The translations under genes and the position numbers were made by a program. Positions 27,590 through 40,476 of a DNA stretch of 64,000 nt are shown here, piece by piece. Numbering within the stretch: the stretch's first letter is position 1; every line of letters starts with the position of its first letter. The DNA comes from Paraburkholderia solisilvae. GTDB lineage: Bacteria; Pseudomonadota; Gammaproteobacteria; Burkholderiales; Burkholderiaceae. The notes under the pieces were generated by a model that was not told the origin of the DNA, searched no databases, and worked only from the letters and a program-made list of their open reading frames with translations. The DNA is taken from the NCBI RefSeq assembly GCF_902859875.1, contig NZ_CADIKF010000009.1, positions 1-64,000 on the forward strand, read 5' to 3'.

Positions 27590-29032
27590 TCAATCCTCGA
27601 TCCGCTCCAACCCTTCCGCCTCAGCGGTACGATCCGCAATCCCAGCCCAGGCCGCCGCGTTCAACGCGAGTTCAGCGACCTCATCAGTCGTAAGCGGCGC
27701 AAGCTTCTGGCACGTCTTGCCGACGTCATCCCACGCCCCCCGCTCGACCGCTTCGATCACGGTCAGCAACATCCCCAGCGTGCCGGCATGATGTTCAATC
27801 GCGTCGCGAATCGGCCGCGTCAGCATCAGCACATTAAGCGTCGTAGCAAGCGACCCGCCAAACACCGCGTCAACGAACGAGAACACCCCGGTCAGAAACG
27901 CCGCATCGCTTTCATCACGGCCCGCCTCCGGCAGACGCGCAACCGCGAGCTCCATAAAGCGCGCACGGGTCGCCGCCAGTTGCAGCAGCGGGTCATCTTC
28001 AAGCGCAACCTTACGACCATCCGCATACAGCAGCAGCTGCGTCCAGCGCGCAATCTTGTCCGTCCCCGTCGCATTGATCGCATCGCGCAGCGTCGTGACC
28101 CGCAGGCCCAGCGCCATACCGCTTGCGTTCGCGAGCCGCATCAGATGCATCACCAGCACCGGGTTCAGCTTCAGTTCCGCTTCGAGTTGCGCCACCGTCG
28201 GTTCGCCGGCGAGCAGTTGCAGCAGATTCAGCAACGCATGGCGCGGCGCGCTCACGCGGCGCGTCGACACGGCGCCGTGCGGACGCGCGAAAAAGTAGCC
28301 CTGGAAGCGATCGAATCCCAGTTTGAACGCGGTGTCGAAATCGTTATGTGTGTCGGCCCCGTGCGCAATCAACAATTTGCCCGCCGACTTCAGCACGCTC
28401 GCGAGCTTCGGCAGCAGCGCGGCCGGCGTGCTGCGCAGGTCGATCTTCACCGTCTCCGCATACGGCAGCAAACGCGCGAAGCGGTCGTCGACCTGCGTCA
28501 CGTGATCGATCACGAAGCGGAAACGCCGGCCATGCAGCGTGACGATGCGCGCGATCAGTTCGTCGTCGACTTCGATTTCGGGCGGCAGTTCGAAGATAAA
28601 GCGCTCGGGCGGCAATGCCTTCACCGCTTCATCAAACAGCAACTCGCGTGTCACATCGATGTAGGCCGGATGACCGGTCAGCGCGTGCCGCACTTGCGGT
28701 CGCATCAGCGCGCGGATCAGCGCACCGACGCGCGCCTGAGCCGACGTCGCCGAGGTTGCCGCAGGCGCCTCGCCTTCAGCGTCGCCAGCGGATGCGCCAG
28801 CATCGGCGTCCGGCGGCGGATCGATCTGCTGGATTTTCAGTTCGAAGCCGCACAGCATGCCGTCCCGATTCAACAGCGGCTGGCGCGCGAAATATACGTC
28901 GCGCGGCGCATGCTCGGCAGCGCTTTCCGTCGCGCTATCGGCCGCAGCTCGGGCATCATGGCCCGGGACGCCCTCGGTGGAACCCGAAAGGCCGTCCGGC
29001 CTGCCCTCCTGCTGAACTGCGCTGCTGGTCAT
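27590..29032 (-). CDS. EAL-HDOD signalling protein, second paralogue
   Basis: 480 residues from the ATG at 29032, which follows GGGGAG at good spacing; a start at 29050 lacks this. It has a variable Ala-rich leader (1-45), a degenerate EAL domain (about 45-265: YFARQPLLNRDGMLCGFELK, FRFVIDHV, RFQGYFFARP) and an HDOD domain (about 270-460: LKLNPVLVMHLMRLANASGM, LRDAINATGTDKIARW). The EAL motif is replaced by FELK, so it is unlikely to be an active phosphodiesterase. It is paralogous to the protein encoded at 9235-10656. Confidence 0.88.
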   Translation of the reverse strand: MTSSAVQQEGRPDGLSGSTEGVPGHDARAAADSATESAAEHAPRDVYFARQPLLNRDGMLCGFELKIQQIDPPPDADAGASAGDAEGEAPAATSATSAQARVGALIRALMRPQVRHALTGHPAYIDVTRELLFDEAVKALPPERFIFELPPEIEVDDELIARIVTLHGRRFRFVIDHVTQVDDRFARLLPYAETVKIDLRSTPAALLPKLASVLKSAGKLLIAHGADTHNDFDTAFKLGFDRFQGYFFARPHGAVSTRRVSAPRHALLNLLQLLAGEPTVAQLEAELKLNPVLVMHLMRLANASGMALGLRVTTLRDAINATGTDKIARWTQLLLYADGRKVALEDDPLLQLAATRARFMELAVARLPEAGRDESDAAFLTGVFSFVDAVFGGSLATTLNVLMLTRPIRDAIEHHAGTLGMLLTVIEAVERGAWDDVGKTCQKLAPLTTDEVAELALNAAAWAGIADRTAEAEGLERIED

Positions 29033-29221
29033 GCGGCTCCCCTTGTGCAAAGCGCGCGAGGCGCTTTGACCTTCTCGTCGTTATTCGTCGCGGATTCGGA
29101 GGACCCGGCACAACACGCATGGTGGTCACGCGCGCGCCGCCGGGCTCGTATGCCGGGCGATTTTAGCGCACGCATGCGACTCGCGAACAGCGAAAATTGT
29201 CTGCGCCTCGCGAAACTTCGC

Positions 29222-30292
29222 CTAACGCATCGACGCCAGCGCGCTTTGTGTCGTTTCGACGACCATCAAGCCAGCGCGCAGGCCCGCTTTTACCGACGGG
29301 TTCGGAAAGACGATGCGCTCTTCGGGATGGGTCACCGTATAGCGATAGCCGCCGTCGCGCGCGAGCAGCGTGTCGTGTGCATACGCGGTGAAATTCGGCA
29401 CGTCCGCTTCGATCAGTAGTTCAAACGCGTCGCTATGCTTTGTGATCTGATCGACCACCGTGAAAATGCGCGGCAGCGGCGCGCCGTTCGCCGGTGCGCC
29501 CGCGGCGTGGTTGAACTGGAATTGGCCCGCGATCAGCCTGCGCAGCGCGCTATCGGCGCCCGCGAAGCGGCTCAGATCGTTCTGTCCGAACGGGCGCACC
29601 TTGCCGAGTTCGAGCGTGCATGCGTCGGCGCCGCAGGCTTCCGAGGTGAAGTGAGAAAACGTGGTGCCCTGCGTCGTGTGCAGCAGCACCGCCGCGATCT
29701 GCGCATCGCCCAACCACTCGACCATCGCGCGCGACAGCGGCTCGCCGGTGTGCGGCAGCACCGCGAAGCGCTCGAACACCGACGCGCGAATCGCCGTATG
29801 CATATCCAGATGCCAGCGCGCGCGGCGCGTGGGCGGCGCTGGCGCGAAAAACTGTGTGGCCGCGCGCTCGAGCGCGGCGGCGCGCGGCGCTTCGCGGCTA
29901 TCCGGCAACTGCGCGTGGCGGCCGCTGAACAGGCGATTCAGATCGTCGTCGATATAGCGGCACGCGCCGCGCATCGCCGCCACGTTGCCCAGCACGACGA
30001 GCAGCCGGCAGGCAGGCGATACGCGCGCCGCGCCGATATCGCGCACGAGCAGCGACAGCAGTTCGATCGGCGCGGTTTCGTCGCCATGAATACCGGCGGA
30101 CACCAGCACGCTCCGTAGCGGCGCGCCATGATTCGCGGCGCTTTCGCGATGCGCGGATGCAAGCGGCTCGAATTGCAGCACGCCTTCGTCGAGCCACGTC
30201 CAGCGCACGCCGTTCGTGCACACGCCTTCGCGTTGCGCGGCATCGGGCCGCGAGCCGGTCAACGTAAAGCCAAGAAAGTCGTCGATCATCAT
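29222..30292 (-). CDS. astE: Succinylglutamate desuccinylase
   Basis: Last step of the arginine succinyltransferase pathway: N-succinylglutamate to glutamate plus succinate. 356 residues from the ATG at 30292 (a second ATG follows directly). Zinc-binding motifs of the AstE/aspartoacylase family are visible: [15 protein letters not shown] (His and Glu ligands), DDLNRLFSG and [11 protein letters not shown] (second His). It is the last gene of the operon, 26 bp behind astB. It is slightly longer than E. coli AstE (322 residues). Confidence 0.94.
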   Translation of the reverse strand: MMIDDFLGFTLTGSRPDAAQREGVCTNGVRWTWLDEGVLQFEPLASAHRESAANHGAPLRSVLVSAGIHGDETAPIELLSLLVRDIGAARVSPACRLLVVLGNVAAMRGACRYIDDDLNRLFSGRHAQLPDSREAPRAAALERAATQFFAPAPPTRRARWHLDMHTAIRASVFERFAVLPHTGEPLSRAMVEWLGDAQIAAVLLHTTQGTTFSHFTSEACGADACTLELGKVRPFGQNDLSRFAGADSALRRLIAGQFQFNHAAGAPANGAPLPRIFTVVDQITKHSDAFELLIEADVPNFTAYAHDTLLARDGGYRYTVTHPEERIVFPNPSVKAGLRAGLMVVETTQSALASMR

Positions 30293-30318
30293 GGTCGCGG
30301 CCGTCCGCCGTGTCTGTT

Positions 30319-31659
30319 TCAGCGCTGGAAGTCGTACAGGGATCCGACCCGCAGAATCTGCGTCAGTTCGTCGAGCGCGGTGCGCGATTCGTTCAACAGA
30401 TGCGAATCGGCCAGGTCGGCCGGCGCGAGCCGGTCGCGATAGTGCCGGTCGATCCATGCATCGAGCAGGCCGAAGAGCGTGTCGTCGATCCACACGCCCG
30501 GTGCGACCGCTTCGCGCTCCGCGTCGGTCAGCACGATACGCAGCCGCAGGCACGCGGGGCCGCCGCCGTTCTTCATGCTTTCGCGCAAGTCGAACACCTG
30601 CACTTCGTCGATTGGCGAAGGGCCCGATACGAGGTCATCCAGATAGCGCGCGACGCGTTCGTTCTCACGGCACTCCTGCGGCACCACGAGCATCTGCCGG
30701 CCGTCCGCGCGCATCAGCAACTGGCTGTTGAACAGATACGACGTGACCGCATCGGCGACGCTCACACGCGCGTCCGGCACTTCGATCACGTCGAGCGGCG
30801 CATGGCGCGCGGCGAGCTTCGCGCGCAGTTCGTCATACACCGCGCTTTGCCCGACAAACGCAAGCTGATGGCAAAAGAGCGTGCGTGCATTGCCGACCGC
30901 GATCACATCGTTGTGAAACACGCCCGCGTCGATCACCTCCGGGTTCTGCTGCGCATAGACCGTTGTCTCCTCTGCGAGCCCGTGCCGCTGCGCAACCGCG
31001 CGGCTCGCCTCGAACGTCTGCCGCGCCGGAAAGCGCTTCGGCTCCGGGCCGCGCCGGTATTCGCTGCGGCCGTACACGAAGAATTCGACGCCGGGCTCGC
31101 CGTACGCCGCGCAAAAACGCGTATGGTTCGCAGCGCCCTCGTCGCCGAGCGCCGGCGTGCCGGGTAGCGCTTCGTGCACCGCGAAGCGCGCTTCGTCGGC
31201 GAAGATCGCACGCAGCGTGCGGCCCGTCGATTCATGCTCGATCGCGCGATGCAGCTTGCTGCACAGGTTCGCCGGCGTGAAATGCACGCGGCCGTCCGCG
31301 GTGTCCGCCGACGGACTCACGGTCGCCGCGTTCGCGGTCCACATCGCCGACGCGGAGCTCGCCGCGGCGAGCAGTTCGGGCGCCTCCCTCGCGACCTTCG
31401 CGATCACGTTCGCGTCCGCACCTGAAAAACCGAGTTCGCGCAGCAGACGCATCGACGGCCGTTCCTGCGGCGGCAGCACGCCCTGACGAAAACCGAGATC
31501 GGCAAGCTGCTTCATCTTGCGCAGCCCCTGCTTCGCGGCGGCCTTCGGATTGGCGGCGGACTTTTCATTCGACAGCGATGCGACGTTGCCGAACGACAGC
31601 CCCGCATAGTTGTGAGTCGGGCCGACGAGCCCGTCGAAATTGGCTTCGGTCGCGTGCAT
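30319..31659 (-). CDS. astB: N-succinylarginine dihydrolase
   Basis: Converts N-succinylarginine to N-succinylornithine, CO2 and ammonia in the cytoplasm. 446 residues, the normal length. The start at 31659 ([20 protein letters not shown]) follows GAGGAACGG. Family features are the [18 protein letters not shown] opening, [16 protein letters not shown] with the catalytic His region, and a C-terminal [14 protein letters not shown] holding the nucleophilic Cys. It begins 10 bp after the astD stop. Confidence 0.95.
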   Translation of the reverse strand: MHATEANFDGLVGPTHNYAGLSFGNVASLSNEKSAANPKAAAKQGLRKMKQLADLGFRQGVLPPQERPSMRLLRELGFSGADANVIAKVAREAPELLAAASSASAMWTANAATVSPSADTADGRVHFTPANLCSKLHRAIEHESTGRTLRAIFADEARFAVHEALPGTPALGDEGAANHTRFCAAYGEPGVEFFVYGRSEYRRGPEPKRFPARQTFEASRAVAQRHGLAEETTVYAQQNPEVIDAGVFHNDVIAVGNARTLFCHQLAFVGQSAVYDELRAKLAARHAPLDVIEVPDARVSVADAVTSYLFNSQLLMRADGRQMLVVPQECRENERVARYLDDLVSGPSPIDEVQVFDLRESMKNGGGPACLRLRIVLTDAEREAVAPGVWIDDTLFGLLDAWIDRHYRDRLAPADLADSHLLNESRTALDELTQILRVGSLYDFQR

Positions 31660-31669
31660 CGTCCGTTCC

Positions 31670-34184
<2,515 letters not shown>

Positions 34185-34188
<4 letters not shown>

Positions 34189-35363
34189 GATGCGTCCTCC
34201 GAAGATGCGTTGCCGTCGTCATGATCCGGCTCGCGATGCAGGATCACGCAGCGAACCGCGTCGCCTGCGCGCACGTCGAGCGCCGCGCGCGCGTCGGCCG
34301 GCAGCGGCGCACCCGCGTTGCGGCCGGCCGGCAATTCGGCGAGCACGCAGCGGAATTCGCGCGGCCCGTTGCTTGCGACCAGATACGTCGCGTCGTGTGC
34401 CTGATCCGTTCGGCGCGCCGTGCCCGCATCGTCGCCGGGATTGCCGTCCGCCCGACCTCCCGTGCTACCGCCTGAATCGCCGCGTGAATTGCCGGTTCGA
34501 CCCGCCGCGGCCGCATCATCCGCTTCACGCACGGTACGCGTCTCGTTGCGTTTCACGGATGCGATGCGATCGACTTGCGCGGTCAGCACCGGGCCGGCAT
34601 CGAAGATATCGATGTAGCGGTCGGTTTCGAAGCCCTCTTCGAGATGAATCTCGTACGCGAGCAGCGCCTTTCTGTCAGGCTCGCCGAGCACACGCTGCGC
34701 CGCCTCCGGCAGCAGCGGCACGTAGATCGGATAGCTCGGCATCACTTCCGCGATAAACGTGCTGCTGCGTCCGCCCGATTGCACTTCGATATCGGCGAAA
34801 TTGCGGCCGAAAAACTTGCGGCCCACCGCTTCCCAGAACGGCGACACGCCCGCGTCGTCGGTCACGCCGAGCAGCAGCGAAAACACTTCCGGTGTAAAGC
34901 GCTTGCGGTTCGCGGCGATATACATCATCCGCGCGCGCGACAGCAGATGCGCGGCAGCGTCGCCGCGCAGTTCCGGTTCGATATAGAAGCCCGCGAGGCG
35001 GCTCTTGCCGGTCAGCTCGTGCGACATCGTCAGCGCGTGGATCCGGCGGCTCACATGCAGCTCGCGCGACGCGTGGATCAGCGCATCGTTGCGAAACGTG
35101 TAGAACGGTTCCGCATAGCCGGCCGCCGCGACAATACTCGCGGTGCCGCGCAGTGTGCCGGTCGCGCTGTCTTCGAGCACGAACAGATAGAACTCCTCGC
35201 CCGGAAAATCGGCGTCCGCGCGAAACGAATCCTCCGACAGCGCGACACGCGCCTCGAGCGCGCGCCGGTCATGCGGCAGCGAATGCAGCACCGGCTGCGC
35301 GGTGCGCGCCATATGTTCCAGCGCATCGAGGTCGGCAAGGCGACCGGGGCGTACGAAGAGCAT
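34185..35363 (-). CDS. aruF: Arginine/ornithine N-succinyltransferase, alpha subunit, with internal insertion
   Basis: 392 residues of the AstA family, partner of the beta subunit encoded downstream. Conserved blocks are ALIHASRELHVSRRIHALTM, ELTGKSRLAGFYIEPELRG, GGRSSTFIAEVMPSYPIYVP and [18 protein letters not shown]. It is about 45 residues longer than aruG. The excess is a Gly/Asp/Arg-rich low-complexity stretch (about residues 283-330, with GDSGGSTGGRADGNPGDD) near the C-terminus, probably a surface loop. It lies 62 bp downstream of astC. Confidence 0.93.
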
Positions 35364-35425
35364 CGTCGTTCCAGTAAGGTGGCGAGCGGGTGGCGAGTGG
35401 CTGGCAAGCCTGTGGCAAGCGCAGC

Positions 35426-36661
35426 TTAACGCGCCGGCGCCGCGGCCGTCGCGCCGACCACTTCGTCGATCGCCGCTTCGAGCCGCGCGATCCCGTCATG
35501 CAGATCGTCTACCGGAATGATCAGCGACGGCGCGAAACGCAGCACATCCGGTCCCGCCATCAGCATGATCAGTCCATGCTTGCCGGCCGCGGTGACGAAT
35601 TCCTTCGCGCGGCCCTGGTACGCGCCGTTCAGTTCCGCGCCGATCAGGAGCCCCTTGCCGCGCACCTCGGAGAAGATGCGAAAGCGCTGATTGAGCGTCG
35701 CCAGCGCTTCCTGCAGCAGCGCGCTGCGCGAACGCACACCGGAGAGCAGTTGCGGATCGCTCACCAGTTCGACCACCTTCAGCGCGATCGCCGCCGCGAG
35801 CGGATTGCCGCCGTACGTCGTGCCGTGCACGCCGACCTTGAAGTGCGCGGCAAGCGCCTCGGTGGTCAGCATCGCGCCGATCGGAAAGCCGTTGCCGAGC
35901 GACTTGGCCGTGGTCAGGATATCCGGCGTCACGCCGGTGTCCTGGTACGCGTAGAAAAAGCCGGTGCGGCCCACGCCCGTTTGCACTTCGTCGAAAATCA
36001 GCAGCGCGCCGTATGTATCGCATGCTTCGCGCAGCGCGCGCAGAAAGGCAGGGTCGGCCGGAATCACGCCGCCTTCGCCCTGAATCGGCTCGACCACCAC
36101 CGCGCAGGTCTTCGGTCCGATCGCCTCGCGCGCCGCGTCGATATCGTTGTAAGGCAGATGGATGATGCCGGCCGGCACGGGCCCGAAGCCCTCCGAGTAT
36201 TTCGGCTGGCCGCCGACGCTGACGGTAAAGAAGGTGCGCCCGTGAAACGACTGCGCAAACGATACGATCTCGAACTTGTCCGCGCCATGCCGTTCGAACG
36301 CGACGCGGCGCGCGAGCTTGAACGCCGCTTCGTTTGCCTCCGCGCCGGAGTTCGCGAAGAATGCGCGGTCGGCGAAGGTCAATTCCTCGAGGCGCTTCGC
36401 GAGGCGCAGCACGGGCTCGTTTGTGTAGCCGTTGCCGATATGCCAGAGTTTCGCGCCCTGCTCGTCGAGCACCTTCAGCAGTTCCGGGTGCGCATGGCCG
36501 AGCGCGGTGACGGCGATGCCGCCCGCGAAATCGACATAGTCGCGCCCCTGCGTATCCCACACGCGCGAGCCGACGCCCCGGTCCGGCACGAACGATGCGG
36601 GCGAGAACACCGGCACCATCACTTCGTCGAAGGTCTGACGGGTCACATTCTGGTCGTTCAT
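35426..36661 (-). CDS. astC: Succinylornithine/acetylornithine aminotransferase
   Basis: Class III PLP aminotransferase, 411 residues, of the ArgD/AstC/AruC type, converting succinylornithine to succinylglutamate semialdehyde. Features are [17 protein letters not shown], the PLP-contacting [14 protein letters not shown] and the Schiff-base Lys in [15 protein letters not shown]. It is the first gene of the six-gene ast/aru operon. GAGG precedes the ATG at 36661. In this lineage the enzyme may serve both catabolism and arginine synthesis; position in the operon favours the catabolic role. Confidence 0.94.
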   Translation of the reverse strand: MNDQNVTRQTFDEVMVPVFSPASFVPDRGVGSRVWDTQGRDYVDFAGGIAVTALGHAHPELLKVLDEQGAKLWHIGNGYTNEPVLRLAKRLEELTFADRAFFANSGAEANEAAFKLARRVAFERHGADKFEIVSFAQSFHGRTFFTVSVGGQPKYSEGFGPVPAGIIHLPYNDIDAAREAIGPKTCAVVVEPIQGEGGVIPADPAFLRALREACDTYGALLIFDEVQTGVGRTGFFYAYQDTGVTPDILTTAKSLGNGFPIGAMLTTEALAAHFKVGVHGTTYGGNPLAAAIALKVVELVSDPQLLSGVRSRSALLQEALATLNQRFRIFSEVRGKGLLIGAELNGAYQGRAKEFVTAAGKHGLIMLMAGPDVLRFAPSLIIPVDDLHDGIARLEAAIDEVVGATAAAPAR

Positions 36662-36717
36662 GACGAATCCTCGCGGCGGGTAACGTCACTAGTGTAGAAA
36701 ACCGCGCGTGCGCCGTC

Positions 36718-36733
36718 TTGCGCATATGCGACG
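36718..36733 (-). promoter_or_regulatory. Candidate ArgR-type operator upstream of astC
   Basis: On the minus strand CGTCGC, 8 bases, then AA fits the Pseudomonas ArgR half-site TGTCGC-N8-AA with one mismatch. It is about 57 bp before the astC start and upstream of a possible -10 (TACACT, 36696-36691). The assignment is by eye and weak. Confidence 0.3.
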
Positions 36734-36868
36734 TGTTCTGTCGCAGCCGGCATGGTCCGCCGCATGCGCGGCCAGTAGACCGCAGGCTGCGGCCGTCGAA
36801 CCTGCCGATGCCGTCACGGCGGCGGCGCCGTCAGCGCTTGTCGCGCTCGGGCGGCCTGGTTTGAGTTA

Positions 36869-36990
36869 GTCGGCTTGATTCGGCTCAGTCGGCTTGATTT
36901 CGCTCGGTCGGCTCGATCGGCTCAGTCGGCTCGGTCCGCTTGATTCGGCCCGGTCGGCTCAGTCGGCTCAGTCGGCTCAATCGGCTCAAT
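36869..36990. repeat. 9-bp tandem repeat (CGGCTCAGT type) over the 3' end of argR
   Basis: About thirteen units, mostly 9 bp and a few 10 bp (tcggctcag, tcggctcaa, tcggcttga, tcggctcgg), start in the spacer downstream of the argR-type gene and run into its last codons. There they encode the repetitive tail EPIEPTEPTEPTGP. The array can shift length without breaking the reading frame, moving only the C-terminal tail. Confidence 0.75.
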
Positions 36991-38025
36991 CGCCCGCGCT
37001 TCGGCGGCCGCGCCGCCGGCCGGCCCGGCCGCGTCCTGCTGCCGGTCGAGCCAGTTACGGCGTTCTTCGCGCGGCGTCACATTGAATCGCTCACGATAGA
37101 CGTTCGAAAAATGCGCGGCCGATGAAAACCCGCACGCGAGGCTGATCTGCACGACCGACTTGCTGGTGCGCTGCAATTGCGTGCGCGCCTTGGCGAGCCG
37201 CAGCCCCAGATAGTACCGGGACGGCATCGCGCCCAGATACTGGCGGAACAGCCGCTCCAGCTGACGTCGCGACACGCCGACGAGACCCGCGATCTCATCG
37301 GTCGTCAGCGGCTCCTCGATGTTCGCTTCCATCAGCAGCAGCGCGTCGTTCAGGCGCGGATGGCGTTCACCGGGCGCCGTGACGAGCGGGATGCGCTGCC
37401 GCTCGACGCCCGCGCGCAACGTGCCGACGCCAAGCGTATCGGCGATCCGTTCGGCGAGTTCCTGGCCATGATCGCGGCCGATCATCGCGAGCATGAAATC
37501 GACGCTCGCCTGGCCGCCCGTGCAGGTCGCGCGATCGCGATCGATCTCGAAGATCTGCTGCGTGACGATCGGGCGCTCGAACTGCTCGGTGAATTGCTGA
37601 TACGTCTCCCAGTTGACGCTTACGCGGTAGCCGGACAACAGCCCCGCCAGCGCGAGCCACCAGACGCCGTGATGAATGCCGGTGACGAGCGGCGTGCGCT
37701 GGCCCACGCGCGCGAGACTCGCGAGAAACAGCCGGTCGCCGACGAACGGCCGGAAGCGTTCGCTGATCACGATCAGCCAGTCGCAGGCGAGCGCATCGCC
37801 GAACGCGGCGTCGGCCGGCCACTGCGCGCCGCCCGACAGCGGCACCGGCCGCCCGTCCGGCGACCAGACCTGCCAGCGGTAGTGCGCGCGAGCGTCGATC
37901 TCGTTCGCGAGGTTCAGCGTATCGATGACCGGTGCGACGCCCGACATCGACACCGGCGGCAACGCGACGATCGCGACCTGGGTGGTGCGCGCGGCGCCGG
38001 ACGGCAAACGGGCCTTATCGGACAT
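36922..38025 (-). CDS. argR: AraC-family regulator with GATase1-like domain, ArgR type
   Basis: 367 residues. The N-terminal half (about 15-205) is a class I amidotransferase-like (DJ-1/PfpI) sensor domain; the C-terminal part (about 220-325) is a double AraC HTH (LTTDEIAGLVGVSRRQLERL, VQISLACGFSSAAHFSNVYR). This architecture and the position between the ABC ATPase and the ast operon match Pseudomonas ArgR, which activates arginine catabolism in response to arginine. The extreme C-terminus is a low-complexity Glu/Pro/Thr tail coded by a 9-bp repeat and is unlikely to be needed for DNA binding. It is transcribed toward astC with a 260-bp gap. Confidence 0.88.
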   Translation of the reverse strand: MSDKARLPSGAARTTQVAIVALPPVSMSGVAPVIDTLNLANEIDARAHYRWQVWSPDGRPVPLSGGAQWPADAAFGDALACDWLIVISERFRPFVGDRLFLASLARVGQRTPLVTGIHHGVWWLALAGLLSGYRVSVNWETYQQFTEQFERPIVTQQIFEIDRDRATCTGGQASVDFMLAMIGRDHGQELAERIADTLGVGTLRAGVERQRIPLVTAPGERHPRLNDALLLMEANIEEPLTTDEIAGLVGVSRRQLERLFRQYLGAMPSRYYLGLRLAKARTQLQRTSKSVVQISLACGFSSAAHFSNVYRERFNVTPREERRNWLDRQQDAAGPAGGAAAEARAIEPIEPTEPTEPTGPNQADRAD

Positions 38026-38091
38026 ACCGGCGTAGCAAGGAATGCATGAACATCGTCAAACCCGACGGCGAGGCGGCAAGCAACGCAGCGG

Positions 38092-38880
38092 CTACTTCAG
38101 GCTGCCGGACAGAAACTGCCTGAGCCGCTCGCTTTTCGGCGTGCCGAGCACTTCGACGGGAGGCCCTTCCTCTTCAGTGCGACCCTGATGCAGAAACATC
38201 ACATGGTTCGACACATTCCGCGCAAAGCCCATCTCGTGGGTGACGACGATCATCGTGCGGCCTTCCTCGGCGAGCTTTTGCATCACCTTCAGCACTTCGC
38301 CGACGAGTTCCGGGTCGAGCGCGGAGGTCGGCTCGTCGAACAGCATCACATCCGGGTTCATCGCGAGCGCGCGCGCGATTGCGACGCGCTGCTGCTGGCC
38401 GCCCGACAGGTGCGACGGATACTGCTTCTCGAGCCGCGGCGCGAGCCCGACCTTTTCCAGATAGGTGCGCGCACGCTCTTCCGCTTCGCGGCGCGACAGC
38501 CCGAGCACATGCAGCGGCGCCTCGACGACGTTCTCGAGCACCGTCATATGCGCCCACAGGTTGAAGTGCTGGAACACCATCGCGAGCTTGGTGCGGATAC
38601 GCTGCAGTTGCTTGTGATCGGCGACTTCGAAATTGCCGTTGCGGTCGGCTCTCGTGCGCACCGTTTCACCATCGACGATGATCTTGCCCGCGTTCGGCCG
38701 CTCGAGAAAGTTGATGCAGCGCAGGAACGTGCTCTTGCCCGAGCCGCTCGCACCGATAATGCTGATCACATCGCCCTTCTGCGCGTTCATCGACACGCCC
38801 TTCAGGACTTCGTTGTCGCCATAGCGCTTGTGGATGTCCTGCACGGCGAGCTTGCAGGCTTCAGTTGAAGTCTCATGGAG
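38092..38880 (-). CDS. aotP: Amino-acid ABC transporter ATPase (HisP/AotP type)
   Basis: About 262 residues (the start codon can be placed at 38883 or just after it). It has all ATPase motifs: Walker [10 protein letters not shown], signature [15 protein letters not shown], Walker [13 protein letters not shown] and the switch His in VVTHEMGF. It is closest in type to HisP/AotP, the ATPases of basic amino-acid uptake systems. In Pseudomonas aotP directly precedes argR, as here, supporting arginine/ornithine uptake. The permease and binding-protein genes are not next to it; upstream lies an unrelated lipoprotein gene. Confidence 0.9.
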   Translation of the reverse strand, partial: LHETSTEACKLAVQDIHKRYGDNEVLKGVSMNAQKGDVISIIGASGSGKSTFLRCINFLERPNAGKIIVDGETVRTRADRNGNFEVADHKQLQRIRTKLAMVFQHFNLWAHMTVLENVVEAPLHVLGLSRREAEERARTYLEKVGLAPRLEKQYPSHLSGGQQQRVAIARALAMNPDVMLFDEPTSALDPELVGEVLKVMQKLAEEGRTMIVVTHEMGFARNVSNHVMFLHQGRTEEEGPPVEVLGTPKSERLRQFLSGSLK

Positions 38881-39011
38881 CAAGGTACCCTCCGATGCGG
38901 AATGTTTGCGGTTGCGATAACCGCGTCATGACCCGGCGTGCGTGTGCAGCACGGGGTCCCCTCGGTGCGGCACGAAGGCAAGGCGCAGCGCGCACGGTAA
39001 CACAACGGCCG

Positions 39012-39569
39012 TCAATGTCCGCGCATCACATCCGAGCGCGAGGTCGTGTAGACCACATGATTCGCGTCGAAGTGCACGTTGAAAAACGCTTCCTCGGTCA
39101 CGCCGCCTTCACGCCACTTCCAGCTCCAGACGGTCTCGGGCTTGAGCGGATACACGGCGATTTCGCCGGGCTTGCCAAGCAGGCGCCGCACCTCGTCCTC
39201 GCTCATGCCGAGGCGGACCTTCGCGAAGTTCGCGGCCGTGAGCACCTGCGTGATCGCCTGCAGCCGGCCGTCGGGACCGATGTCGACCATATAGGTGTTC
39301 AACCCTTGCGGGCCGCGCGGATATTCGAGCCGCTTCGAACCGTCGGTGAAATGGCGCTCGGTTTCGGGCTTGCCCATCTGGTCGCGGATTTGCGCTTCGG
39401 TCGTCACGCCCGGCGTGAGTCCCTTCAACAGCAGCACATCGGGCTTGATCGCGTTGATGAAATCCTTCAGCTTCTGCACGGCATGCTCGGTCTGTTGGTT
39501 GTCGCAGCCGGTGAGCGCAATGGACGCGCCCAGCGTGGCGGCGAGCAGCAATGAATAGCGAAGAGCCAT
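39012..39569 (-). CDS. BamE/SmpA-like outer-membrane lipoprotein
   Basis: 185 residues from the ATG at 39569. A later start than the longest frame is chosen because MALRYSLLLAATLGASIALTGC is a textbook lipoprotein signal with lipobox LTGC. The mature part contains two BamE/SmpA-type repeats (LKGLTPGVTTEAQIRDQMGK and AKVRLGMSEDEVRRLLGK), each followed by a Trp/Tyr-rich strand pair. True BamE is shorter with one such unit, so this is a BamE-like paralogue of unknown role, presumably at the outer membrane. It is a single gene with a promoter region upstream. Confidence 0.82.
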   Translation of the reverse strand: MALRYSLLLAATLGASIALTGCDNQQTEHAVQKLKDFINAIKPDVLLLKGLTPGVTTEAQIRDQMGKPETERHFTDGSKRLEYPRGPQGLNTYMVDIGPDGRLQAITQVLTAANFAKVRLGMSEDEVRRLLGKPGEIAVYPLKPETVWSWKWREGGVTEEAFFNVHFDANHVVYTTSRSDVMRGH

Positions 39570-40476
39570 CGGGTCGGGTGGTCGTCGGTGACGCATGAAC
39601 GTGGGGGATCAACGGCGTGACAGGATACCGCACACGAACGCCGCGGCACGCAGGCGCAACGGCGAAGAATAAAACCGCAGTGCAGCACGCGCGCTGCACG
39701 AAAGAGGCGCACACGTCGCGGCCCCTGCGCGCACACGCTCGCAGGCGGCGCCGCGCCGCCAACCTCACGCGACCGACCGGCGAGTTGGCATGGAAAGCGC
39801 GCGCCGCACCGCACGGTGGACCGCGCAATAACACAACGGCCGTGGACGCTTCGCCCACGGCCGCCATGCACCGCTGTAATCGGTCGCGCGTGCGCGACCG
39901 TTTGGCCCCTCGACTATGCGCAGATGGTTGTCAATCTAGCGTCACGCCGGCGAACGCGCGAGAGCGCGTTTACACCGAGTCCGCTGAAGAATCCTGTTCG
40001 CGCCGGTCTGGCGCCGCTCGCTGCGCGGCATGCCGGCATGCATCCGACTGAGCCGGTCAGCCGGCTGCGCCCGGGAGTGTTCTGCGTAGCCGACCTACGC
40101 GTGACGAGCTGGAGCCGACCGGCGTCGAAGTCCGTGGAAGGCCGCAGTCGCGAAGACTGCGCCGATCTCAGGCTAATCCCGCGGCCAGCGTGCTTCTGTG
40201 CGCATTCACACGCCAACGCGCATGCGGGCGCGTATGCACGCCGGGAGGCCGCCTGCGGACGCATTGTTCATGGACAGCGGCCGCAACACCCTGTGGAGAT
40301 TGTGGACTTGCAGCGGCCTTCAGCGGAAATAGCAGCGCTTTGGCACAATCCGCTTTGGCTTGCGCGTCCGGCCGCACGGGTTTGCCCCGCCGACGCCGGC
40401 GCGCTCATGCACCGCGGTTCGTGCAATTTCTTCCCCGCTTCCATCGCGGCCTGCCCGGCTGCCGCCCTCCATCGCC
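39570..40476. other. 900-bp divergent intergenic region
   Basis: No credible coding region: frames in it have no family features or ribosome sites. It contains a 9-bp perfect stem-loop (CGGCCGTGG/CCACGGCCG) at 39837-39863 and a smaller hairpin (GCGTAG/CTACGC) near 40085-40102. It must hold promoters for the lipoprotein and oxidoreductase genes. It may also be the decayed site of a lost gene; nothing in it proves this. Confidence 0.4.

Noticed and set aside
39914..40264. 116-codon minus-strand ORF in the large spacer
   Set aside because: Arg/Ala-rich, no ribosome site, no recognisable features.
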